The notes beneath the pieces were generated by a model. It saw nothing but the letters and a program-made list of their open reading frames with translations, had not been told where the DNA came from and made no database searches. DNA of 64,000 nt from Anaerolineales bacterium. GTDB lineage: Bacteria; Chloroflexota; Anaerolineae; Anaerolineales; UBA6663. Positions within the stretch are counted from its first letter, which is position 1. Each line of letters starts with the position of its first letter. The stretch spans positions 1-64,000 of the forward strand of contig JADZEK010000024.1 of assembly GCA_020850595.1 (NCBI GenBank), in the 5' to 3' direction. This document shows, piece after piece, positions 52,051-62,166 of this stretch. The translations under genes and the position numbers were made by a program.

Positions 52051-53214
52051 ATGAAAACTCTACTGCGTTCGGCGTTGCTGTTGATGGTGATGCTGGCGTT
52101 GGCCTGGCCCGTGGGCGGCGCATCGGCGGCGCCACTCGCGGCTGACGGCCCCAACCTGCTGCTCAACCCCGGCTTCGAAAGCCCCTACGGCAAGCAGTGC
52201 TGCCAGGCCGACTTGAGCAAGTATTTCCCGAATACCCCGATTGACGAAGTACAGGTGGCGCAGCACTGGTCCGGCTGGTGGCTTCAGCCCGACCAGGACC
52301 CGCAGCACCCGGGCGCGTGCCAGAACTGCACGGCCTGGCACCGGCCGGAGTGGCGCGAGGCCAACTGCGGCCCGGTGTGCGCCAACCGCATTCGCAGCGG
52401 CAACAACGCGCAAAAGTACTTCACCTTCTTCAGCGTGCACGACGCCGGCATGTATCAGCAGGTGAGCGGTATTACGCCGGGACAACTGCTGCGCTTCAGC
52501 GTCTTCATGCAGGGCTGGTCTACCAACGCCGACTATGGCCTGTCGGCGGGCCAGGGCACCATGGGCATGCGCGTGGGCATTGACCCCTTCGGCGGCGCCA
52601 ACGCCTTCAGCCCGAACGTGATCTGGTCGCCGGTGAACGACACCTACGACGCCTGGGGGCTATATGTGATCGAGGCGGTGGCCAAGGGCGGCACGGTGAC
52701 GGTCTTTACCCGCTCGACCCCGCAGTGGGGCTTGCAGCACAACGACATTTACGTGGACGACGCCAGCCTGGTGGTGGTGGGCGGCGGCGCGACCAGCGGC
52801 GGGACCACGACCGGCGGCGCGACCAACAACCCCGCCCCTGCGCCGACGGCAGTCCCGACCCAGGTGCCCGGCTTCAGCTACGTGGTGCAGCCCGGCGACA
52901 ACTACTACCGCATTGCGCGGCGTTTCGGCGTGAGCGTGCAGGCCATCTTGTCGGCCAACCACGTCGCCAACCCCAACCTGCTCTACGCCGGCACCGTGCT
53001 GATCATCCCCGGCGTCAGCGGCCCCGCGGTGACCCCCGCGCCCACGCCGGACAACACGCCGCCCTCCGGCGCGACCAGCTATACCGTGGTGGCGGGCGAC
53101 AACCTGTTCCGGCTGGCGCGGCGCTTCAACACCACCGTGGCGCGCATCAAGCAGCTTAACGGCCTGACGAGCGACATCATCTACATCGGACAGGTGCTCA
53201 TCATCGCGCCCTAG
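52051..53214 (+). CDS. Secreted LysM-domain protein
   Basis: A 387-residue exported protein with a signal peptide (about 1-27, cleavage after ASA). An N-terminal jelly-roll/carbohydrate-binding-like domain (about 35-240, with Cys-rich CQNCTAWHRPEWREANCGPVC split across loops) is followed by a short Gly/Thr/Pro linker and two LysM repeats, FSYVVQPGDNYYRIARRF (about 272) and TSYTVVAGDNLFRLARRF (about 342). LysM binds peptidoglycan or related glycans, so the protein is likely wall-attached. GGAGAGGG supports the start. It is followed by a second LysM protein. Confidence 0.92.
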   Translation: MKTLLRSALLLMVMLALAWPVGGASAAPLAADGPNLLLNPGFESPYGKQCCQADLSKYFPNTPIDEVQVAQHWSGWWLQPDQDPQHPGACQNCTAWHRPEWREANCGPVCANRIRSGNNAQKYFTFFSVHDAGMYQQVSGITPGQLLRFSVFMQGWSTNADYGLSAGQGTMGMRVGIDPFGGANAFSPNVIWSPVNDTYDAWGLYVIEAVAKGGTVTVFTRSTPQWGLQHNDIYVDDASLVVVGGGATSGGTTTGGATNNPAPAPTAVPTQVPGFSYVVQPGDNYYRIARRFGVSVQAILSANHVANPNLLYAGTVLIIPGVSGPAVTPAPTPDNTPPSGATSYTVVAGDNLFRLARRFNTTVARIKQLNGLTSDIIYIGQVLIIAP

Positions 53215-53256
53215 CGCGCGCCAGGCCTGACTGAGACCGGCCCTGAGGACTCGCGT

Positions 53257-54816
53257 ATGAAGGCATACCCTGCTGTTCGTTCCCTCGTCTTGGTCGCCGC
53301 GCTGGCCGCGGCTGTCGCGGTGGCCGGGGCGCCGAGCCTGGCCCTGGCCGCGCCGTCGGCCCAGGCCAACCTGGTGAGCAACGGGGGCATGGAGACCTTC
53401 GCGTCCAACGGGCTGGCCACGGGCTGGGACCCGTGGTGGCAGACCATCCCGAACCCCGGCAACGGCAGCCTCAACTATGCCCAACCGCCCGACTTCGCGC
53501 CCGAGACCAATCCAGTCTTTGTGCACGGGGGCGGCAGTTCCGCTCACATCGGCCGCAACTGGGACCCGTGGTTCGGCGGCATCCGGCAGACGATTGTCGT
53601 GGCGCCGGGCAGCGTGGTGCGCATCACCGCCTATGGGCGGGTGCGCGCCTCCACCGATCACTACCCTGCGCCGTCTGATACGGCGGTCCAGTCACGCATG
53701 CAGGTCGGCGCCGAGCCGAACGGCAGCATTGACTGGGCCGCCGGCTCGGTGGTGTGGGGCGGGCAGGGCAACCCGCACGACACCTGGCAGGCCTTCACGG
53801 TAGACGTGACGGCCGGCGCGGCGGGCAAGGTGACGATCTTCCTGGCGACCAACTACAAGGGCGACAGCCGCTTTCACCTAGACGCCTGGTGGGACGACGT
53901 GACGGCGACCGTCATCAGCACCGGCGCGCCGCAAAACACCAGCAGCGCTCCGCAGAACACGAGCAGCGCGCCCCAAAACACCAGCGGCGCCCCCGCGGCC
54001 ACCAACCCGCCGCCGGCCAACGCCGCCACTTCCACGCCCGACGCCGACGGCAACATCATCTACGTGGTGCAGGCTGGCGACGCGCTGTGGAGCATCGCCG
54101 CGCGCTTCGGGCTGACCGTGGATGAGCTGAAGGCCATGAACGGCTTGACGTCCGACATCATCAGCATCGGGCAGAAGCTGATCGTGGCGACCAGCACGCC
54201 CTCGGCCAGCCCCACGCCGACCGTGGACCCCAACCAGCCCACGGCCGACCCGAACGCCAGCCCGACCAGCGACCCGGCGCTGGCCAGCCCAACACCGGAG
54301 GTGGACGCGGCGGCGACGCTGGCGGCGGTGGAAACACAGGCGGCGCTGGCGACCGACACACTGGCGACGGGCACGGTGTGCGCGCTGCTGTGGAACGATG
54401 CCAACGGCAACGGCGTGCGCGACGCCGCCGAAGGCTTGCTGCCCGGCGGACAACTGGCCGTGGTGGACATTGCCACAGGCGCGCCGGTGCAGGCCTACAC
54501 CACCGACGGCGTGAACGAGCCGCACTGCTTCGAGGACCTGATCGCCGGGCAGTACACCATCTCGGCGGCGGCGCCGGGCGGCTACAACCCGACGACCAAC
54601 ACCTCCACCCCGCTCGAGGTGACCGCCGGCTCGACCAGCACGCTGGAGTTCGGCGCGCAGCCGCGCGCGGGTGTGGAAGAGCCGACCGACACGCCCCCCA
54701 CCAGCAGCAGCCAGGCGCTGCTGACGGCGCTGCTGTTCGCGGGCGGCGTGGTGTTTCTGCTGCTGGCGGCCGGGGTGGCCGGGTTCTTGTTCCTGCGCCG
54801 GCCACGGGCCAGGTAG
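53257..54816 (+). CDS. Secreted LysM protein with SpaA/SdrD-like domain and C-terminal TM
   Basis: A 519-residue exported protein. A signal peptide (about 1-30) leads to a carbohydrate-binding-like domain (about 35-215), three PQNTSSA-type repeats, one LysM (YVVQAGDALWSIAARFGL, about 268-285) and a Pro/Thr-rich linker. A prealbumin-like/SdrD-type beta domain (about 370-465, LWNDANGNGVRDAAEG) and a C-terminal membrane helix with RRPRAR complete it. The tail resembles a membrane anchor without an LPxTG sorting site. It sits between the first LysM gene and a large membrane protein gene. Confidence 0.9.
   Translation: MKAYPAVRSLVLVAALAAAVAVAGAPSLALAAPSAQANLVSNGGMETFASNGLATGWDPWWQTIPNPGNGSLNYAQPPDFAPETNPVFVHGGGSSAHIGRNWDPWFGGIRQTIVVAPGSVVRITAYGRVRASTDHYPAPSDTAVQSRMQVGAEPNGSIDWAAGSVVWGGQGNPHDTWQAFTVDVTAGAAGKVTIFLATNYKGDSRFHLDAWWDDVTATVISTGAPQNTSSAPQNTSSAPQNTSGAPAATNPPPANAATSTPDADGNIIYVVQAGDALWSIAARFGLTVDELKAMNGLTSDIISIGQKLIVATSTPSASPTPTVDPNQPTADPNASPTSDPALASPTPEVDAAATLAAVETQAALATDTLATGTVCALLWNDANGNGVRDAAEGLLPGGQLAVVDIATGAPVQAYTTDGVNEPHCFEDLIAGQYTISAAAPGGYNPTTNTSTPLEVTAGSTSTLEFGAQPRAGVEEPTDTPPTSSSQALLTALLFAGGVVFLLLAAGVAGFLFLRRPRAR
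53926..53988 (+). repeat. Three in-frame 21-bp repeats
   Basis: Three successive 21-bp units encode A-P-Q-N-T-S-(S/G) in the linker of the LysM/SdrD-like protein. Synonymous differences between the copies show that the protein repeat is under selection or old. Confidence 0.85.
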
Positions 54817-54831
54817 GCCGCGTGGGGCGGC

Positions 54832-57800
54832 GTGGCGTCACTGCGCCGGACGCTTCCGGTTCTCGCCGTCCTGGGCCTGGGGGTGCTGGCGGCCTGGCCG
54901 CTGCTGGCGCACTCGGGCTTCCTGCTCACGCGCGGCGGCGGCGACAGCCCGTTCTTGCTGCTGCGGCTGTCTGAACTGGTTGAGGGCCTAAAGGCCGGAC
55001 AGTTCCCCATACGCTGGATGCCGGACGCCGCTTACGGCTACGGCTACCCGTTCTTCAGTTACTACGCAGCGCTGCCCTACTACGGGGCGGCGCTGCTGCA
55101 TTTAACGACCTCGTTCGTCGCGGCGCTCAAGCTGACGCAGACGGCCGGGCTGGCGCTGGGCGCGTTGGGGATGTACGCCTGGGCGCGCAGCCTGGGTCCC
55201 CCACTGACCCGCCCGCAAGCCTGGCTGGCGGCGGCGGCCTATACCTTCGCGCCCTTCCACCTGGCGAACCTGTATGTGCGCGGCGACTCGCTCTCGGAGC
55301 TGTGGGCGATGGGGCTGTACCCGCTGGCGCTGTGGCGCGCGCAGCGCCTGTTGGCCGCGCCCGACCTGCGGCGCGGGCTGAGCCTGGCGCTCTGCACGGG
55401 CCTGCTGGTGCTGTGTCACAACATCAGCGCGCTGAACTTCATGCCGTTCGTGGCGCTGTATTTGGTATTGGGGAGCGTGAGGCAGGGTGTCCGGCAGAGG
55501 GCAAACGAACCGATAGCTACCAGCGGCGGCCGCTCAGTTGAGCGGCCCTACACTTTCCGGCGCCTGATCCAGTCTGGTTGGCTGCGGCCCTTGGTCGCGG
55601 GCGGGCTGGCTTTGGCGGCGGGGCTGCTGCTGGCGGCGTTCTTCTGGGCGCCCGCTTTGGGCGAGACCAGCGCCGTGCAGCTCGCGGACGTGACGCAGGG
55701 CTACTTTTACTACGGCAATCACTTTCGCGGCGCGGACCTGGTGCAGAACACCTGGCTGTACAACGCCGACACCGCGCCCGATATGCCCTCGCCGTTTGCG
55801 ATGGGATTGGTGCAAGCGCTGCTGGCGGCGGCGGGGCTGGCGGCGCTGCTGGTGAAGACGCTCCGGGCGCGCCGCTGGACGGCGACGGACAGCTTCAGCG
55901 TGCTCGGGCTGGCGGTCAGCACATTCATGATGACGCCCGCCTCGGCCTGGGTGTGGGCCAACGCGCCGCTGGTCCACTACACGCAGTTTCCGTGGCGCTT
56001 TCTCTCGCTGCAAGCGCTGTTCACCGCCGCGCTGACGGCGCACCTGGTTCCGACAAAGTGGGCCGGCAAGTGGCGGCCGAGCGCTGGCGTTGCGATGCAC
56101 GGCGCGCTGGCGGCAGGGTTGGGCCTGGCGCTGGCCTGGGCCGGGCTGGGCGCGCTGCGGCCGGAGTTCGTGCCGCTGACCGACGCCGACGTGACGCCCG
56201 CGCGCTTGCAGTTGATGGAGTATTTCAGCGCTAACATCGGCAGCACCATCGGCTACGAGTATTTGCCGCGCGCGGTGCAGCCCCGGCCGTTTGCGTCACA
56301 GGCCGTGTTGGGCCGCGCGCCCAGCGTGCAGGCGCTCAGCGGCGCGGCCACCGGCGAGCGCCTCAGCCAGACCGGCGCGGCCGAGGCCTGGACCATCACC
56401 GCCAGCGAAGCCGCCACGGTGGCCGTGCCGACCTACTACTGGCCCGGCTGGCAGGTACGGGTGGACGGGGCAGAGGTCAACGCCCGCGCCGCCCCCGGCC
56501 TGGGCTGGATTGCCTTCGACGTGCCCGCCGGCGCGCATGCGGTGAGGCTGGCGCTGGGCCGCACGCCGCTCCGCGCCGCTGCCGAAGCCGTGAGCGCCCT
56601 CGCGTGGCTGGCGCTGGCGGCGGGCACGCTGCGCGTGATGCGCCGGGCTGGTTGGCCGCGCCCCGGCTGGAAAGCCGCAGCGTGGGTGGCGGGCGGCGCG
56701 GCCGTGTTGGTCCTGGGCGTGGCCGCGCTGCGCGACCTGCGCCCGGCGAGCGCCGACCTGCCCTACTCGATTGACTTTGCCCAACTGACCTACTATCACG
56801 CCGACCGGGTGCGCTTTGCCGGCGGCGCGCAACTGGTCGGCCTGGGCTACAGCGCCGACCGGCTCGGGCGCGGCGGCACGCTGACCATTGACTCAACGTG
56901 GAACGCGCCCACCGGCGTGACCGTGACCTTCGGCCTCGCGCCCGGCTCGAACCTGCTCAGCCAGGCCCCGGTCGCGCTGACGAGCGTGACGAGCACGCTC
57001 AGCGGCGCGGCGCTCACGCTCGACCTGCCCATCCCCAGCGACATCCCGCCCGGCGTGTACTTCGTGACGGTGCAGGCGGCGGACGCGCTCGGCCCGCTGG
57101 CCGCGCTGACGCCGCAGGGCCGCATGCGCGGGCTGGTGCACTTGGCGCCGGTGTGGGTGGACGACCCCGGCCCGGCCGCGCCGAGCGCCGCGCCGCTGGC
57201 GCGCTTCGGCTCGGCCATTGACCTGCTGGCCGCCAGCGCCACCACCCCCGAGCCAAACGTGCTGCAAGCCAACCTGACGTGGCACGCGCCGGCGACGATC
57301 CCGGCCAACCACCAGATTGCGCTACGGCTGCGCGACGCGGCCGGCACGCTGTGGGCCGGGCAAGACATGCAACTGGCCTACGGCATGTACCCCACCTCGC
57401 TGTGGCGGGCTGATGAGGTCATCCCCGACTTCTACCGCCTCGCCCTGCCCGCCGGGACGCCGCCGGGGGAATATGTGCTCGACGTGAACCTGTACGACTC
57501 GGTGACACTGGCCGGCCTGGGCAACTATGCGCTGCCCGTGACGGTGACGGCCGCCACGCCGCGCGCGGGCCGGGCGGCGCAACACGACCTGACGGACGCG
57601 CTGGCGCTGGGCGCGGTGACGCTGCCGGGCGTGTTCGACCAGGGGGCGGCGCCGGAGTTCAGCGCCGAGTGGCTGACCAGCGGCGCGCCCGCCGGCGACT
57701 ACCGCGCGCGGTGGACGCTGCGCGGCGCGGACGGCGCGGGCGTGAGCCAGACGCTCGACCTGGCCCCCGGCTCACCCACCAGCGCCTGGCCCGCCGACGC

Positions 57801-58383
57801 TTACGTGCTGGGCCGCGCCCGCTTCGGCACCAACGCCGCGCTCCAGCCCGGCGACTATGTGGTGTTGGTGCAACTGGTGGACGCGGCCGGGCAGACAGTT
57901 GGCCCGGAGGTGACGGTGGGCGTGGTGACGGTGCGCGGCCGGGCGCGCAGCTTCGACGTGCCGCCGCTGCCCACCACGGTCGGCGCGACGTTCGGCGGCG
58001 TGCTCACGCTGCACGGCTACGCCGCCGCGCAGACGCCGGAAGCGCTGGAGCTGACGCTGGCCTGGGGCGCGCTGGCCGCGCCGGGGCACGACTACAAGTT
58101 CTTCGTGCACCTGTTCAACCCGGCCGATGGGTTTGTGCTCGATCAGGTGGACGCGATGCCGCGCGCGAACGCTTACCCCACGGCGCTGTGGGTGGCGGGC
58201 GAGGTCGTCACCGACACGGTGCGCTTCGACCTTAGCGGCCTGCCGCCGGGCCGCTATGGGCTGGCGGTGGGCTGGTACGACCCCAGCCAGAGCGCCCTGC
58301 CCCGCTTGCCCGCCCGCGACGCGACCGGCGCGGCGCTGCCCGGCGACCAGGTGGTGCTGCCCGACGAAGTCGTCGTGCCCTGA
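54832..58383 (+). CDS. Large YfhO/PTPS-related membrane protein
   Basis: An 1183-residue membrane protein. The first 640 residues have about 12-14 predicted helices and the GGGDSPFLLLRLSELVEGLKAGQFPIRWMPD loop split around Asp-rich turns, like PTPS-related or YfhO membrane proteins thought to act as GT-C glycosyltransferases. The C-terminal 540 residues contain several beta-sandwich repeats (VRFAGGAQLVGLGYS, then later copies such as FGGVLTLHGYAA) likely to lie outside the cell. GTG start at 54832. It probably completes the surface-glycan or glycoprotein machinery. The catalytic role is inferred. Confidence 0.8.
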   Translation: MASLRRTLPVLAVLGLGVLAAWPLLAHSGFLLTRGGGDSPFLLLRLSELVEGLKAGQFPIRWMPDAAYGYGYPFFSYYAALPYYGAALLHLTTSFVAALKLTQTAGLALGALGMYAWARSLGPPLTRPQAWLAAAAYTFAPFHLANLYVRGDSLSELWAMGLYPLALWRAQRLLAAPDLRRGLSLALCTGLLVLCHNISALNFMPFVALYLVLGSVRQGVRQRANEPIATSGGRSVERPYTFRRLIQSGWLRPLVAGGLALAAGLLLAAFFWAPALGETSAVQLADVTQGYFYYGNHFRGADLVQNTWLYNADTAPDMPSPFAMGLVQALLAAAGLAALLVKTLRARRWTATDSFSVLGLAVSTFMMTPASAWVWANAPLVHYTQFPWRFLSLQALFTAALTAHLVPTKWAGKWRPSAGVAMHGALAAGLGLALAWAGLGALRPEFVPLTDADVTPARLQLMEYFSANIGSTIGYEYLPRAVQPRPFASQAVLGRAPSVQALSGAATGERLSQTGAAEAWTITASEAATVAVPTYYWPGWQVRVDGAEVNARAAPGLGWIAFDVPAGAHAVRLALGRTPLRAAAEAVSALAWLALAAGTLRVMRRAGWPRPGWKAAAWVAGGAAVLVLGVAALRDLRPASADLPYSIDFAQLTYYHADRVRFAGGAQLVGLGYSADRLGRGGTLTIDSTWNAPTGVTVTFGLAPGSNLLSQAPVALTSVTSTLSGAALTLDLPIPSDIPPGVYFVTVQAADALGPLAALTPQGRMRGLVHLAPVWVDDPGPAAPSAAPLARFGSAIDLLAASATTPEPNVLQANLTWHAPATIPANHQIALRLRDAAGTLWAGQDMQLAYGMYPTSLWRADEVIPDFYRLALPAGTPPGEYVLDVNLYDSVTLAGLGNYALPVTVTAATPRAGRAAQHDLTDALALGAVTLPGVFDQGAAPEFSAEWLTSGAPAGDYRARWTLRGADGAGVSQTLDLAPGSPTSAWPADAYVLGRARFGTNAALQPGDYVVLVQLVDAAGQTVGPEVTVGVVTVRGRARSFDVPPLPTTVGATFGGVLTLHGYAAAQTPEALELTLAWGALAAPGHDYKFFVHLFNPADGFVLDQVDAMPRANAYPTALWVAGEVVTDTVRFDLSGLPPGRYGLAVGWYDPSQSALPRLPARDATGAALPGDQVVLPDEVVVP

Positions 58384-58462
58384 CGGCTCGGCGGCAAGGC
58401 GAAGCCTCTGGCGCCGGCAGGTGCATTGGCAACCGCTGGTGCGGCCAAATGCTTCGTCCTTG

Positions 58463-59734
58463 CTACGGCTGGAGGGCCGCCAGGTCGCCGGGGCCGATGG
58501 TGAGCACCGGAAAGCCCGCCAGGTTATACAGCCGCACCTCGCCGGGGGCGATGGCGTCGGGCCGGGCTACCAGCCCGATGCGCGTGCCGCTGCGGTCGAA
58601 ACTGAGCGAGTCGAAATTCCCGGCGGCCACCAGGGTTTCCGCGCCGTCCAGGCCGACCCGCGAAAGCTGCGGCCCGCCCACCAGCGCGCCCTCGAAGTTC
58701 GCGCAGTTGCGCACCTCGCCGGTTTGCAGCAGCGCGGCGCTGTCGGGCGTCCAGGCCAGGCTGAAGCCCAGGAAGTACTTCTCACTGGCCGAGTCGGCCA
58801 GCGCCGCCAGCGACGGGCTGACGACGCTGCGCAAGCCGCTGCCGTCGGCGTTGAGCACGTGGTAGTCGGCGGCGGAGGCGCAGGCGCTGATGTGCCACGA
58901 AGTGGTGAAGGCCAGCCGCGCGCCGTCGGGCGAGAAGGTGAGGTCGCGCGCCAGCCGTCCCTCGATCTGCGGGCCGCCGGCCATCCCCGGCAGCGGCGCG
59001 GGGGCGCTCGAGCCATCCACCGGAATCTGGTACAGCCAGAAGGCGGTGTTCCCCTGCGCGCCCAGGTCGGCGTACAAGGCCCCGGCCGCGATCAGGTATG
59101 CGCCGTCGGGGCTGTACACCGGGCGGCCCCAGGCCCAGGTGCTGTCGTTGAAGGTCAGGGGCTGCGCCGCGCCGGTCTCCAGCGAGTATTGCCACAGGTT
59201 GCCGTCGCGCACGAAAGCAATGTGCGCGCTGTCGGGCGACCAGGCCACGTCAGCCCCGATCCCCAAGTCCACCGGCGTGCCCGCGCCCACGGCGTAGACG
59301 TAGTAGACGTGCACGTTGTCGGGCCGCGAGGTGACGAAGCCCACGTATTCGCCGGAGGGCGACCAGGCCAGGTCGAGCGCCTGGCCTTCCACGGCGATTT
59401 GGGTGTACTGCGTGGTGCCGCCCAGCACGTCGCCGGTCACATTTGTCACCAGCAGGTTGCGCACCGGGTCTACATAGGCGATGAACTGCTGGGCGGGCGG
59501 CGCGGCGGGGGTATCAGTGGGGGCCGGGGCCACGGTCTCAGTGGGACTAGAAAGAGTATCGGTGGCGGCGGGGGCAGCGGTATCGGTCGCCACCGGGGCG
59601 GCCGGCGTGTCGGTGACGATCGGCGCCGCTGTCAGCGACGACGGGGTGGCCGTGGCCGCGGGCGAGAACACGCTGCACGCCAGCGCAGCCAGGCTGAGGG
59701 TCAGCGGCATCCAGATCAGTGACTTGAGTTTCAC
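58463..59734 (-). CDS. TolB-like beta-propeller lipoprotein
   Basis: A 423-residue exported protein. A signal peptide ends in the lipobox LAALACS (about 15-21), then a Thr/Ala/Pro-rich linker (about 22-80) leads to a WD40-like/TolB propeller. Repeated blades read LAWSPSGEYVGFV, VAWSPDSAHIAFV, PVYSPDGAYLIAA, LTFSPDGARLAFT and LAWTPDSAALLQT. The start is GTG with GGGAG upstream. It probably stays lipid-anchored and binds partner proteins or ligand. It is convergent with the large membrane protein gene, with no clear terminator between them. Confidence 0.9.
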   Translation of the reverse strand: MKLKSLIWMPLTLSLAALACSVFSPAATATPSSLTAAPIVTDTPAAPVATDTAAPAATDTLSSPTETVAPAPTDTPAAPPAQQFIAYVDPVRNLLVTNVTGDVLGGTTQYTQIAVEGQALDLAWSPSGEYVGFVTSRPDNVHVYYVYAVGAGTPVDLGIGADVAWSPDSAHIAFVRDGNLWQYSLETGAAQPLTFNDSTWAWGRPVYSPDGAYLIAAGALYADLGAQGNTAFWLYQIPVDGSSAPAPLPGMAGGPQIEGRLARDLTFSPDGARLAFTTSWHISACASAADYHVLNADGSGLRSVVSPSLAALADSASEKYFLGFSLAWTPDSAALLQTGEVRNCANFEGALVGGPQLSRVGLDGAETLVAAGNFDSLSFDRSGTRIGLVARPDAIAPGEVRLYNLAGFPVLTIGPGDLAALQP

Positions 59735-59832
59735 AGGCAGACTCCCGGTGGAAGTGAGTAACCATGGGGCGCGCCTCCCCCAATGGGCCAGGCGCGCCGG
59801 TTGATAGGCGGTTCAGTTGCGGCCAGGCGGCG

Positions 59833-60513
59833 CTAGAGCGTGAAGCTCTCGCCCGGTAGGAGCACGTGCACCTGCGCCGTCGTGGCCGCCTCCACCTGCG
59901 CCTTCCAGGCGGAGACGTCCTGTTTAAGCAAATCAAAGGTGTTGTAGTGCACCGGGATGACGTGCCGGGGCTGGATCAGCTTCACGGCCCGCAGCGCATC
60001 GGCCGGGCCCATGGTGAAGTTGTCGCCAATGGGCAGCACCGCCAGGTCAATGCCTTCCTCGCCGATCAGGGCCATGTCGCCGAACAGCCCGGTGTCGCAG
60101 GCCAGGTAGACGCGCTTGCCTTCCGCCGTAATGAGGAACCCGGCCGGGTTGCCGCCGTTGCTGCCGTCGGGCAGCGCCGAGCCGTGCAGCGCTTGGGTGA
60201 GCTTCACATAGCCGAAGAGCCAGGCGTGCCCGCCGCCAATATGCTGGCCGTGGGCCTTTAGCCCCTGGCCGGAGGCCCACACCGCGATCTCGTTGTTGGC
60301 GATGACCTGCGCGCCGGTGCGCCGGGCAATCGGGATCAGGTCGGCCACGTGGTCAAAGTGGCCGTGCGAGACCAGGATGAATTCGGGGTTCACGTCTTCC
60401 GGCTTGGCCGCCGCCGTGGGGTTGTCCGTGAGGAACGGGTCTACCAGGATAGTGTGCCCGCCGATGACAAGTTGCGACGTGCCGTGCCCGAGCCAGGTGA
60501 AGGTGATAGCCAT
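59833..60513 (-). CDS. Metal-dependent hydrolase (UlaG/UPF0173-like)
   Basis: A 226-residue metallo-beta-lactamase-fold protein. The zinc-binding HGHFDHVAD motif (about 50-58) is present, the start reads FTWLGHGTSQLVIGG, and later ligands lie in YLACDTGLFGDM and IPVHYNTFD. UlaG hydrolyses a lactone (L-ascorbate-6-phosphate), but this broad family also includes uncharacterised hydrolases, so the substrate is not assigned. It lies 98 bases after the TolB-like gene in the same direction; a GC-rich inverted repeat (GGCGCGCC copies) is in the gap. Confidence 0.88.
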   Translation of the reverse strand: MAITFTWLGHGTSQLVIGGHTILVDPFLTDNPTAAAKPEDVNPEFILVSHGHFDHVADLIPIARRTGAQVIANNEIAVWASGQGLKAHGQHIGGGHAWLFGYVKLTQALHGSALPDGSNGGNPAGFLITAEGKRVYLACDTGLFGDMALIGEEGIDLAVLPIGDNFTMGPADALRAVKLIQPRHVIPVHYNTFDLLKQDVSAWKAQVEAATTAQVHVLLPGESFTL

Positions 60514-60552
60514 GAGCGCCTCCTCGCAAAAGCCAAATGCCGCCGCGCGGCT

Positions 60553-62166
60553 CTACTTCAGGCCCAGTAATTGCCAGCCGGGCACCTCGCCGCCGATGCC
60601 CTTGAGGTGCAGCGGGGCCACCGGCGCGGCCGCTACGTGGGGCCGCACCAGGTCATAGGTGGCCTGGCTGATAAGCGTCTGGTCGCCGGCGGCGGCGGCG
60701 CACAGGCGCGCGGCCAGGTTCACATCGCGGCCGATGGCGGTGTAGTCCAGCCGGCGCAGCGAGCCAAAGTTGCCCATCATGGTCTCGCCGGTGCTGATGC
60801 CGATGCCGATGGCGGGCAGCGGCAGGCGGCCGGCCCAGCGCGCCATGATGGTGCGGTGGGCCTGCTGCATCTCCAGCGCCAGCCGCACGGCGCGCAGGGC
60901 GTGGTCGGGCTGGCTCTCGGGCGCGTTGAAGAAGCACATCACGCTGTCGCCGATGTACTTGTCGAGCGTGCCCTCGTAGGTCAGCACCAGGTCGGTCAGG
61001 GCCGAGAGGTGGTCGTTGAGCACTTCTTGGAGCAGTTCAGCCTCAATGTGCTCCGACATATCGGTGAAGCCGCGGATGTCGGAAAACAGCGTGGTCACCT
61101 GGCGGCGCTCGCCGCTGAGCAGGTCGCGGTCAGAGATGGTCAGCAGGCGCTCCATCACCTGCGGGCCGACGCACAGGCCAAACGCGCCGCGCAGCCGCTG
61201 GGTAGCCAGGTTCTCAAAGATGGCCGTGTCCATCTGGCTGGCGATGCCGCGCAGCAGGGCCAGGTCGGTGCGGGTGAAGGCCGGGCGGCCGCGCCGATTG
61301 GCCACGCCCAGCACGCCGATGAGCTTGTCGCGCAGGATCAGCGGCATGCCCACTACGGCGCGCAGCGGGCTGTCGGCATAGGTGCGATGGATCAACTCGG
61401 CCGTGCGCACCGCTTCCTCCGCCAGGCGGCGGATCTCTTTGGCCGGCGCGTCCGCGCCGAACAGGTCGTCGCCGGTCAGGGCGCGCAGTTCCAGTTCGTT
61501 GCCGGCGCGGTCGTAGAGCAGCAGGAAGCTGGTCTCGGCGTCGAGGCTGGTCGAGACCTCGGCCAGCACCGCGTCGAGCAGCTGCTGAAAGTCGGCGGTG
61601 CGGTCGCGCAGCCGGTCAATGCGGAAGATGGTCTCCAGCTCCAACTGGCGGCGCTCCAGCTCGCGCACGGTGTGGGCGTGCTGCAGGGCCGAGTCCACCT
61701 GGCTCAGCCCGGCCTGGAGCACGGCCTGTTCGCCGGGCGTGAAGTCGCGGTCGGCGTTCAACAGCAGCACTGCGCCCAGGCTCGCGCCGGGCACGCGCAG
61801 CGGCGCGGCCAGCACGTCGAGCGGGCGGGCGCGGCCCAGGTCGAGGGTGGTATCCAGCACCTGCCCGGCAGGTAGGTCGGCGGCGCGCACGGCCAGCGCG
61901 CGCAGGCGCTCTTCGGCGGCCGGGTCGGCATACACCCCGGCGCGGTCGGTCAGGGCGCGCAGTTGCAGCCGGGCGGTGTCCTCGTCGCGCACGCACAGCA
62001 GGCACAACTCGGCCTCCACCGCGTCGGCCAGCGCGGCCACAATGCCGGCCACCAGCTCGCGCTCATCGGTCAGGCGGTCGCGCAGGCGGTCAATGGCCAA
62101 GACCAGGTCGAGCTGGCGGGTCTTCAGCGCCAGCTGCTCGGCAGGGCTAGCGCCGGCCGCGCTCAC
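60553..62166 (-). CDS. GAF-GAF class III nucleotide cyclase
   Basis: A 537-residue signalling protein. A short N-terminal coil, two GAF domains (about 35-180 and 195-345) and a C-terminal class III adenylate/guanylate cyclase domain (about 365-537) are seen. The cyclase core carries FSDIRGF and [10 protein letters not shown] (metal Asp residues), a Lys before the second, and DVNLAARL (Asn/Arg of the transition state), so activity is likely. GTG at 62166 overlaps the stop of the kbl gene by four bases. It probably turns a small-molecule signal into cAMP or cGMP; the ligand is unknown. Confidence 0.93.
   Translation of the reverse strand: MSAAGASPAEQLALKTRQLDLVLAIDRLRDRLTDERELVAGIVAALADAVEAELCLLCVRDEDTARLQLRALTDRAGVYADPAAEERLRALAVRAADLPAGQVLDTTLDLGRARPLDVLAAPLRVPGASLGAVLLLNADRDFTPGEQAVLQAGLSQVDSALQHAHTVRELERRQLELETIFRIDRLRDRTADFQQLLDAVLAEVSTSLDAETSFLLLYDRAGNELELRALTGDDLFGADAPAKEIRRLAEEAVRTAELIHRTYADSPLRAVVGMPLILRDKLIGVLGVANRRGRPAFTRTDLALLRGIASQMDTAIFENLATQRLRGAFGLCVGPQVMERLLTISDRDLLSGERRQVTTLFSDIRGFTDMSEHIEAELLQEVLNDHLSALTDLVLTYEGTLDKYIGDSVMCFFNAPESQPDHALRAVRLALEMQQAHRTIMARWAGRLPLPAIGIGISTGETMMGNFGSLRRLDYTAIGRDVNLAARLCAAAAGDQTLISQATYDLVRPHVAAAPVAPLHLKGIGGEVPGWQLLGLK

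Noticed and set aside
53926-53988. CRISPR-like or mobile repeat
   Set aside because: The 21-bp units are in frame with no spacers and encode a linker peptide repeat.
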